64,000 bases of DNA from Siphonodentalium dalli (lineage: Eukaryota; Mollusca; Scaphopoda; Gadilida; Siphonodentaliidae): assembly GCA_032622095.1 (NCBI GenBank), contig CP136069.1, positions 13,684,450-13,748,449 of the forward strand, written 5' to 3'. Every line of letters begins with the position of its first letter. The first letter of the stretch is position 1. The translations under genes and the position numbers were made by a program. The notes below the pieces were generated by a model. It worked only from the letters and a program-made list of their open reading frames with translations, ran no database searches and had not been told where the DNA came from. This document shows, piece by piece, positions 56,136 through 64,000 of the stretch.

Positions 56136-56191
56136 CTGGACAACCATATTGCCGGTAGACTGGTTCGTCTCGTAAATCCACTCGCCATTTT
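56136..56191 (-). CDS. TMCC-family protein, probable upstream exon, two usable frames
   Basis: A 56 nt exon with acceptor tgatttggtcag and donor gtaatg. Read from the ATG at 56188 it gives MASGFTRRTSLPAIWLS and two bases that join the single first base of exon 36383-36581 to make R, then KKSEVSK. In a second frame it reads NGEWIYETNQSTGNMVVQ, ends on a codon boundary and could join exon 28400-28571 directly if exon 36383-36581 is skipped. The first reading could start the protein. Homology cannot decide, since this end of TMCC is variable. Confidence 0.5.
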
Positions 56192-56400
56192 CTGACCAAA
56201 TCAAAACAATAAGAAGTGTTCATGCAGTGAGAATTAACTGGCAATGCTCCAATTAGTCCACGAATTGTCACCTATCAGTCATCTTCATACTCAATTTAAT
56301 ATCAGCGTTGTGTCATCAATATCTATATATGGCCATGTCTATATACGGTCAGATTACACCTGGTTCTGATCAGGAAGATAATCACAGAGCTTCAATATTG

Positions 56401-56890
56401 TTAACCCTTTCAGTGCCAAGTCCGATTTTTTACCCTGTGCCAATGCATTCTCTTATATATGCGAGTCGACCATAGGTCGCCTCGCATATATAAGAGAATG
56501 CATTGGCCTAACAATTTTTTAATATAAATTTTTCTTACAATTTTTAGGAAATAAAATAAAAAACATTCATTACCCTGCAGGGAGCCCCACACATATATAG
56601 AAGCACATAGAAGAGTGTCGTCTGCTCATGTTTGTGGCTCTGTATGGGTGAAATTATAAAATTGTTCAAGAAAAAATTATTAAAATTGTAAAAAATTGTT
56701 AGGCCAATGCATTCTCTTATATATGCGAGGCGACCTATGGTCGACTCGCATATATAAGAGAATGCATTGGCACAGGGCTCTAAGAGCTATTTCCATCAAT
56801 GTATCACATTATTATAATCAATAAATATGAAAAATGATCAAGGAAATATGCGTTGATACAAAAAATCGGTCTTGGCACTGAAAGGGTTAA
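56401..56890. mobile_element. piggyBac-like MITE, ccctttcagtgcca type
   Basis: TTAA flanks; left ccctttcagtgccaagtccg, right cttggcactgaaaggg; two hairpins around a ccctgcagggagccccacac interior. Confidence 0.87.
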
Positions 56891-56894
56891 ATAC

Positions 56895-57335
56895 AAACTT
56901 TTGTTTTGTGGCTCGAGCCTTGATCTTCGGTGTTTATTTTGAATTGACAGGAAATTCAAGTATAGAACCAAGATTCACAACAGCCACTTACATGTCTAAG
57001 ATTTGATTGTGGAGTTTTTTTCCGCATTAGGCCAAACTTTTTAATTTTTCTGCTTTACAGATTTTTTAATCTTGTTTTGGTAGGGTTGGTCGGAAAGAAA
57101 AAAAAAAAAAATGCTTGAATCATTTATGTTTTTTTTGGACATTCTTGGACTGTTATTGGTCTTCGTCATAAATCCCAGGAATACAAAATCTATTATAAAG
57201 ACCATTTAAAGTTTTAAAGAGATGTCAAGATTTATAGAAAGCTAACAGGTTATATAACTTGCTGTATTCTCAGTTTTCATCCTGGATGTAGTTAAAATGA
57301 CGCTTTTGTGAGACAATAATTAAAGCCAGATAAAT
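56895..57335. other. Unique sequence upstream of TMCC exons
   Basis: An A run lies at about 57100-57111. Nothing else was recognised. Confidence 0.35.
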
Positions 57336-57339
57336 CTAT

Positions 57340-57560
57340 AGTAAGTGGGTCCTATGCATCTTTAATCACCAGTGAAATGTGGTTGTATAATTTGATGCAT
57401 CTTTAATCACCAGTGAAATGTGGTTGTATAATTTGTGGGTCCTATGCATCTTTAATCACCAGTGAGATGTGGTTGTATAATTTGGTAAGTGGGTCCTATG
57501 CATCTTTAATCATCAGTGAAATGTGGTTGTATAATTTCACCCTCTGGGGACCTCATTTGT
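57340..57560. repeat. ~50-65 bp minisatellite, 4 units
   Basis: The unit gggtcctatgcatctttaat + caccagtgaaatgtggttgt + ataattt repeats. The last unit is fused to caccctctggggacctcatt, a fragment of the double-palindrome MITE. Confidence 0.85.
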
Positions 57561-57834
57561 ATAATTTGTTACTGATAAACAGAAACAGCTAAAGTCCACC
57601 GTGAAAATAATAAAAAAAATTACAATTGATTTTTATTTCCTTGTCGGGCCACAAAGAACTTGGTCCGCGCATGCATCCGTAAAGCAGTAAACTAAAAAAG
57701 TCTTAAAATGAAAATGTTTTATGTTAGTGCTATTAAATATGATGCAGAGATTCTGCATGAATTGCATCGGAGTTGCATCAGTTTCATTTTTATGTAAGTT
57801 CCCAACTTCTACATGTACTTCTTTCCATATTCAA

Positions 57835-58085
57835 GACTTGAAATAGGGTGTCTGTCATTTGCAGAATGAGGTCCCCAGAGGGTGAATTTAGTGATGCTAC
57901 CCCGCATAGCGGACTAGCATCACCAAATTCACCCTCTGGGAACCTCATTCTGCTGAGGTGTAAGCAGAATGAGGTCCCCAGAGGGTTAATTTGGTGATGC
58001 TAGCCTGCTATGCGGGGTAGCATCACTAAATTCAACCTCTGGGGACCTCAATCTGCAAATGACAGACACCCTATTTCAAGGCTTG
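57835..58085. mobile_element. Double-palindrome MITE, complete
   Basis: Termini caagacttgaaatagggtgt and its complement; both palindromes present. Confidence 0.87.
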
Positions 58086-58238
58086 TCCATATTACCAGAC
58101 AAAATCAACAAATAATTTGTCAGTAACTTTTACATGCTTCGCTTTTGTAATCTCACCATTCTACATTCTTCCATTAGTTTGATCTGTATATTATTCCTAA
58201 TTCAAAGATACTGATAGTCCAAACATTAAGACGCAATA

Positions 58239-58960
58239 TGAATGAAAGTGTCAATGACACTGTAGCTCGACTTGGGAAGGAGTTTATTTTTTGCTGAGCA
58301 ATGAATAGCATGATAAAGAAGAAGGAAAGCCAAAAAGTTACAGTAAATTAACCCTTTACCCAACAGAAGGGCCCTGTGCCAATGCATTCTCTTATATATG
58401 CGAGTCGACCATAGGTCGCCTCGCATATATAAGAGAATGCATTGGCTTAACACATTAAAAATTATAAAATTGTTAAAGAATGTAAGAAAAAAATGGTAAA
58501 AAAAGATTTTTTTTTAGGCCAATGCATTCTCTTATATATGCGAGGCGACCTATGGTCGACTCGCATATATAAGAGAATGCATTGGCACAGGGCATAACTG
58601 TAACTATCACAATGTGGTCAAGGAGCCGGTTCCAATGATATCCCTATTTGTATGGTTCTATTGAGACAGACCGAAGATATTTTAGGCTGTTGAAGCTTTA
58701 TTTGGCCGGTTTTGACCGGTTTGTTGGGTAAAGGGTTAAGGTCTTGTGTCGATGAAATTATTTTTATTTGAAACATTTCATCAATAAATGTGGGCTGCAG
58801 GGTGTGAGGATGGCTGCTGGCAGCCATATATTATAACGAATTTAAGAAATAATCGATCGCTCCAATCTAGAGGACGTCCACCCCGAAGAAGTTTGGTGAC
58901 GATTGGATGAGGGATGTGGCCTGTAGGGTGTGCCGAAGGATTTAGTTCAAGATGGCTGTC
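58239..58960 (+). mobile_element. Pearl-like left end and diverged core, split by a piggyBac-like MITE
   Basis: The left end gaaagtgtcaatgacactgt + agctcgacttgggaagga is at 58244. One diverged core unit (gaggatggctgctggcagcc, ggcctgtagggtgtgccgaa) lies at 58795-58960. Between them a TTAA-flanked ccctttacccaacag MITE (58348-58739) has two hairpins. Confidence 0.7.
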
Positions 58961-59130
58961 AAGGGCTGTAACTCTGGTGAAAACAAGGGCTGTAACTCTG
59001 GTGAAAACAAGGGCTGTAACTCTGGTGAAAACAAGGGCTGTAACTCTGGTGAAAACAAGGGCTGTAACTCTGGTGAAAACAAGGGCTGTAACTCTGGTGA
59101 AAACAAGGGCTGTAACTCTGGTGAAAATGA
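58961..59130. repeat. 24 bp minisatellite, 7 units
   Basis: The unit gggctgtaactctggtgaaa + acaa repeats seven times without change. Because 24 is divisible by three it opens several artefactual frames on both strands. It continues directly from the Pearl-like core at gatggctgtcaa. Confidence 0.93.
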
Positions 59131-59434
59131 ATGGACAGAACATGTAAGTCAACATCTTTTTTCAATTTCAAAATTCCATAACTTTTCCAGGATTCGATCA
59201 TACTAGCATATGAATGCCGTCCTGACAAAAAATGGTTCTCAGGGTGTGGCCATGCACCCCCTCCCAGACAATCCACCGGTTTCTGACGCCCCTGCATATG
59301 AACACTGTCCTGACAGAGATAAAACAGTTGCCCCCTCATGGACCCTCCCTCAGCTTCTGACCCCCCCTGACAAAGATAAAATAGTTTCAGTGAATTCAAT
59401 TTACCTCGGATTGAAAAGAAAGCTTCGAACCAAC

Positions 59435-59850
59435 CAAGTCTTAGTTCAGTGTGCATGTCACTTGTAGAATGAGGTCACCAGAGGGTGAATTTAGTGATGC
59501 TATCCCGCATAGTGATGCTATCTGCATCACCAAATTCACCCTCTGGGGACCTCATTATGCATGGCCTCATCTGTTATGGGAGACATAGACTCAGACTGAA
59601 GTTCCCAAAAGGTGAATATTGGGATGTAGACCCATTGGGAACCTCGATTATGCAATGTGTCATCTTTAGAGAAACTAAACTAAAACAGTAATTTAATCTA
59701 TGTGAAGAAGTTTCAATAGAAATTTGACAATAAAGAAACTTTCCAGAGAAAATGAGGCCTAAGCAGAATGGGATAGCATCACTAAAAATCACCCTCTGGG
59801 GACCTCATTATGCAAATGACAGGCACACTATATATAAACTCAGGCTTTGA
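59435..59850. mobile_element. Double-palindrome MITE, long variant
   Basis: It starts agtgtgcatgtcacttgtag, has the extended middle (gactgaagttcccaaaagg, acccattgggaacctcgatt) and ends gacaggcacactata. Confidence 0.75.
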
Positions 59851-59899
59851 ACCATCTGACTTTGGAATGCCATAAATGTTAATCGAAAACTACAGTAAT

Positions 59900-60012
59900 T
59901 AAGTGAGAGCTTTCCGATGAATGGCAGCAAGCCATATTTCTGACTAAATCCGGAAAAATTACCCATAATTCTGCTGTGGTTAAAGAGTCGATTATTTAGG
60001 GCACAATTAACT
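59900..60012. mobile_element. Right half of cagtaatgccc MITE
   Basis: It runs from gtgagagctttccgatgaat to tatttagggcacaattaact. A further small scrap lies at 60459-60485. Confidence 0.7.
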
Positions 60013-60038
60013 GTAAATATCCAACCAAAATCTCACCT

Positions 60039-60458
60039 TTAACCCTTTACCCAACAGAACGGCCCTGTGCCAATGCATTCTCTTATATATGCGAGTCGAC
60101 CATAGGTCGCCTCGCATATATAAGAGAATGCATTGGTTTAACACATATTAAAAATGATAAAATTGTCAAAGAATGTACAAAAATATTATAAAAATTGTTA
60201 AAAAATGTAAGAAAAAATTATAAAATTGTTAAAGAATGTAAGAAAAAATGGTAAAAAGTGTTTTTAGGCCAATGCATTCTCTTATATATAAGAGAATGCA
60301 TTGGCACAGGGCATAACTGTAACCATCACAATGTGGTCAATGAACCGGTTCCAATGATATCCATATTTGTATGGTGTTATTGAGACAGACCGAAGATATT
60401 TTAGGCTGTTGAAGCTTTATTTGGGCGTTTTTGGCCGTTTTGTTGGGTAAAGGGTTAA
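60039..60458. mobile_element. piggyBac-like MITE, ccctttacccaacag type
   Basis: TTAA flanks. The left hairpin is intact; the right has collapsed to a perfect short palindrome (ctcttatatataagag), and the spacer is locally duplicated. Confidence 0.85.
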
Positions 60459-60594
60459 GGAGTCGATTATTTAGGCATAATTAACTGTAAATATCCAACC
60501 AAAATCTCGTGAAATATTGTCATATCTCATGAATTTTCTATCTGCATGAACCAAATCCCATAGATTTTAGTGATAAAACTGAGTTTCCATATTT

Positions 60595-60865
60595 ATTGGT
60601 AGTGAATTTCTCTATATATCCCCAAATTGGCAGACGACACATTGCATAATCGAGGTTCCCAATGGGTGTACATTACAATATTCACCATTTGGGAACTTCA
60701 ATCTGAGTCCATGTCTCCCATAGCAGATGAGGCCATGCAGAATGAGGTCCCCAGAGGGTGAATTTGGTGATGCTAGCCCGCTATGTGGGATAGTGTCACT
60801 AAATTCACCCTCTGGGGACCTCATTATGCAAATGAAAGGCACACTAACCTCAGGCTTGAATAACA
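60595..60865. mobile_element. Double-palindrome MITE, long variant
   Basis: The extended part (cgaggttcccaatgggtgta) comes first, then one palindrome, ending gaaaggcacactaacctcag. Confidence 0.78.
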
Positions 60866-60957
60866 GTTGACATTCTTCCAATGAGAAAACATGAACCAAT
60901 GTAAAGCAGTCAGAGACTATGGAATGCCATTAATGCAAAAAAAAGATAAATGTGTAT

Positions 60958-61379
60958 TTAACCCTTTACCCAACAAAACGGCCAAACCGGCCAAGTATAA
61001 AGCTTCAACAGCCTAAAATATCTTCGGTCTGTCTCAATAACACCATACAAATATGGATATCATTGGAACCGGCTCCTTGACCACATTGTGATAGTTACAG
61101 TTATGCCCTGTGCCAATGCATTCTCTTATATATGCGAGTCGACCATAGGTCGCCTCGCATATATAAGAGAATGCATTGGCCTAAAACAAATCTTTTTTTA
61201 ACACTTTTTACCATTTTTCTTATATTCTTTAACAATTTTATAATTTTTAATGTGTTAAGCCAATGCTTTTAATGTGTTAAGCCAATGCATTCTCTTATAT
61301 ATGCGAGGCGACCTATGGTCGACTCGCATATATAAGAGAATGCATTGGCACAGGGCCCTTCTGTTGGGTAAAGTGTTAA
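60958..61379. mobile_element. piggyBac-like MITE, ccctttacccaacaa type
   Basis: TTAA flanks, two hairpins and a 20 bp local duplication (ttttaatgtgttaagccaat) before the second hairpin. Confidence 0.87.
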
Positions 61380-61454
61380 TACAAAGAGATTTGTGCAGTG
61401 TGGTGTGAGAGTTTGTGAGAGTCAAAAACTGGGTCATTATCAACAACCCTGTAA

Positions 61455-61700
61455 ATAGTGTGTCTGACATTTGCAGAATGAGGTCCTCAGAAGGTGAATT
61501 TAGTGACGCTATCCATCACGGCGGGTTAGCATCATGATCACGGATCCTCAACTGCTATGGGAGACCTGGATCATGCAGATTTAATTTCCCTAAGTTGCAG
61601 TTGAAAGATGTTCACCCATTGTATGGAGGTCACCTCGAGGCTCGATTATGCATTTTATCTTCTGAAAATTAGGGGATATTGAAACTGAACAGAAGGGAAC
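61455..61700. mobile_element. Double-palindrome MITE, degraded long variant
   Basis: tgtgtctgacatttgcagaa, then tcaactgctatgggagacct and ttaggggatattgaaactga, as in the copy at 10095. Confidence 0.65.
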
Positions 61701-61734
61701 CCATTCGATTATTTAAGGCATTACTGTATGCCCC

Positions 61735-61940
61735 TGGTAATTTCAACAATGGGCCATAACTCAGGTGAAAATTTGCGGGCTGAACCCAAATTCAAACTTT
61801 TCCTGAATTTTGGGCTAGTAAACTCATGTACCAAATTTCATTCATTCAAAACAGTCTTATTAAAGTTATCATTCGAACTTTGCATTTGAAATACCACATA
61901 CCAAATTTAAGTCAATTCAGTTCAGACTAATTTCCCTTTC
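61735..61940. repeat. cataactcagg-type repeat fragment
   Basis: aatgggccataactcaggtg and taccaaatttcattcattca correspond to the family at 8240-9180. Confidence 0.5.
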
Positions 61941-62030
61941 ATGACCCACAGAGAACCCAACATAGACTGCAGCAGACCACACTCTGTAGTGCCTGCTTCC
62001 ATCTGTGTGAGGCTCCCTGTGAGTTAAACA

Positions 62031-62227
62031 TTAACCCTTTCAGTGCCAGGGGCCGGCCCTAATTTACGGTCTGTAAAAAATAATAACAAATGATGAAAAA
62101 TTGTTAGGCCAATGCATTCTCTTATATATGCGAGGCGACCTATGGTCGACTCGCATATATAAGAGAATGCATTGGCACATGGTATATGGGTTGATACAAA
62201 AATCGGACCTGGCACTCAAAGGGTTAA
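62031..62227. mobile_element. piggyBac-like MITE, ccctttcagtgcca type, short
   Basis: TTAA flanks; one hairpin at 62105-62178; ends acctggcactcaaaggg. Confidence 0.83.
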
Positions 62228-62229
62228 AC

Positions 62230-62670
62230 ATTATATAATTATGTCATTGGTTATTAAAGACATATTATGGACCTCTTGGAGTGCATGAAATTGATAATAT
62301 AGTATTCTGGTGCTAAGCCAACTGGAGGAATGTAGCATTCTATTAGGATCGCCGAAAATCTCAATCAAATCGAACATAACACTCCATAGAAATCATCGCC
62401 TGAACTACACTCAATTGTCAATATTTACTTTTCGATTCGGAACGCAACTATCAGCATTAAACTAACAAAACAATTTCACCATCTGAGTGATATATAAAAA
62501 TGACGGTGTGTGTTGTCAATTTGGATATAATATTTGTAAAAATAACTACTTTGAGCAAGATTGTTCTCCAGATCTATTTGATCACCCTATCAGAGTGTTT
62601 CACATCACTTTAGCATGTTAATGATTTTCTGCCATAAAAAGTTTCCTCTATATAACATTCTGATTACAGT
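62230..62670. other. Unique sequence, nothing recognised
   Basis: No repeat-family copy, palindrome or exon was identified. Confidence 0.35.
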
Positions 62671-62673
62671 GGT

Positions 62674-62780
62674 ACAGTAATGCCCTAAATAATTGACTCC
62701 TTAACCACAGCAGAATTATGGGTAATTTTTCAGCATTTAGTCGGAAATATGGCTTGTTGACATTCATCGGAAAGCTCTCA
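62674..62780. mobile_element. Left half of cagtaatgccc MITE
   Basis: It ends at ggaaagctctcagtg, followed by a diverged sequence with ggacagacagatggccagat. Confidence 0.75.
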
Positions 62781-62784
62781 GTGT

Positions 62785-63275
62785 CACCACCCCACATTTG
62801 GTTGAAATCGACCGACAGTCTGGGAGAAAAATCCGGACAGACAGATGGCCAGATAGACAGACATATCTTTTATTGTTTTATAGAGCCCATATACAGAATG
62901 AGCAGGTGATGCCACAGTGTCCTGGGCCCACAAACAAGGTACCCCGCCTTGCTCACCGGAAGCTTATATTATGCTAATGATGAACAGACAGTCTGCCGTA
63001 GGAGCAGTTTTAGCCAGTCAAAAATAAAAATAGTGTAAATAAAATTGTAGAGAATCCTGAATATCATGAATTGATTACATGATGGTATACACTTACAAAG
63101 CCCAAAATTTACAACTATAAATTCAACAACAGTCGTAGTCAGGTTATATTGTTTATATAAACATCGGAGGTGCCCTTGTTGTTAGCGGGAGGTATCGGAA
63201 TCCACCGAGATCGCATCGGGCGCATACATTCCTATATTTTACATATTTCCGCGTTATCATATGTGTATATTACAC
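62785..63275. other. Unique sequence, possible GC-rich patch
   Basis: Bases 63150-63230 are less AT-rich than their surroundings and hold a short minus-strand reading MRSRWIPIPPANNKGTSD without a good donor. It could belong to an upstream non-coding exon, but the evidence is poor. Confidence 0.25.
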
Positions 63276-63279
63276 ATAC

Positions 63280-63345
63280 GGTGCTGGACATTTGCAGAAT
63301 GAGGTCCACAGAAGGTGAATTTAGTGATGCACAGCAGGATATATA
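63280..63345. mobile_element. Fragment of double-palindrome MITE
   Basis: ggacatttgcagaatgaggt through gaatttagtgatgc only. Confidence 0.6.
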
Positions 63346-63376
63346 GCATCATTAAATTCTATTCAGTTGAGTGTAA

Positions 63377-63780
63377 CAGTAATACCCTAAATAAGCGACT
63401 CCTTAACCACAGCAGAATTATGGGTAATTTTTCAGGATTTAGTCGGAAATATGACTTGCATGTTGCCATTCATCATAAAACTCTCAAGGAATCGATTATT
63501 TAGGGCATTACTGTATCTGTATCTTAAATTGTCATCCGGAAACCAAAAGCGAGTGGACAGACAGACATACCAATAACTTAATACATCTCGACTCCTTAAC
63601 CACAGCAGAATTACGGGTAATTTTCAGGACTTAGTCGGAAATATGGCTTGTTGCCATTCATCGGAAAGCTCTCAAGGAGTCGATTATTTAGGGCATTACT
63701 CTATCTTAAATTATCATTCGGAAACCAAAAGCGAGTGGACAGACAGACATACCAATAACTTAATACATCTCGGTTTTAAA
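63377..63780. repeat. ~188 bp tandem duplication containing shortened cagtaatgccc MITEs
   Basis: 63400-63590 and 63590-63780 share the MITE (internally deleted, ending aggaatcgattatttagggc) plus the flank cggaaaccaaaagcgagtgg + acagacagacataccaataa. The MITE and its flank were copied together, so this is a local duplication and not two insertions. Confidence 0.8.
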
Positions 63781-63904
63781 ATATTGCCGTATCAGTATCA
63801 ACATTTTTGTCAACCCGAAACATTTCAAAAATGTTTACGAATCACTTTCTAAACAATAAATTCCCCTTAACCAAAGGACCATAGCTGTGTTAAACCTCAG
63901 TTCT

Positions 63905-64000
63905 ATACTTAAATATTCATCGATGAGTAGTTCCCTTAGGAAATGTTCAGATATTAACACTAGTAAGTATAACAAAAGACCAGAACTTATTTTCTAAACA
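63905..64000. mobile_element. Left part of ccctttctatactaaa MITE, cut by window edge
   Basis: tctatacttaaatattcatc + gatgagtagttcccttagga and gttcagatattaacact match the family at 1975 and 54430. Confidence 0.6.

Noticed and set aside
58952-59206. Frames in the 24 bp repeat (GCNSGENK-type)
   Set aside because: All frames on both strands are open because of the repeat period; not evidence for a gene.

Overview
The window is eukaryotic. It is AT-rich, protein-coding sequence is sparse and broken by introns with GT/AG boundaries, and most of it is repeats: fold-back MITEs, minisatellites and elements with tandem cores. The repeats (Pearl/Helentron-like elements with ~165 bp tandem cores and a GT/ACGG-rich right flank, the ataactcagg-type repeat, and copies that begin acaagag and end ggggtata) fit a mollusc, probably a bivalve or gastropod. 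That assignment is inference; the exact taxon is not determined.

The backbone is one large minus-strand gene that I identify as a TMCC-family transmembrane and coiled-coil protein (TMCC1/2/3-like). I reconstructed eleven exons from splice sites, reading phase and similarity: 56136-56191, 36383-36581, 28400-28571, 24615-24846, 23749-23781, 19858-19937, 15668-15731, 14464-14680, 8085-8216, 4354-4443 and 1265-1443. All phases agree. Together they encode about 483 residues. The last exon, with the second membrane segment and the C-terminus, lies beyond the left edge. A possible alternative first exon lies at 15966-16008.

Inside the TMCC introns sit other coding remnants: a plus-strand hAT transposase C-terminal exon (11462-12541), a plus-strand THAP zinc-finger exon (16758-17084) divergent from the alternative TMCC start across a region with two CRE palindromes, and a frameshifted BED zinc finger (about 31750-31970, minus) inside a hAT-type element.

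The most striking observation is that several tandem arrays are built from the gene's own splice junctions. The 6.3-8.1 kb array repeats the 3' end of exon 8085-8216 with its 5' splice site about 20 times. The 13.3-14.0 kb array repeats the 3' end of exon 14464-14680 with its 5' splice site about 14 times. The 28.55-28.83 kb array repeats the 3' splice site and start of exon 28400-28571 about five times. A decayed single copy of the end of exon 36383-36581 lies 96 bp beyond its splice site. The gene is thus littered with decoy splice sites made by local duplication.

The rest of the window is introns and 5' flank filled with four abundant MITE groups: TTAA-flanked piggyBac-like elements with hairpin cores, a ~205 bp TA-flanked palindrome beginning cagtaatgccc, a double palindrome ending in caagccttgaaat, and Pearl-like elements. 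Many are nested inside one another.
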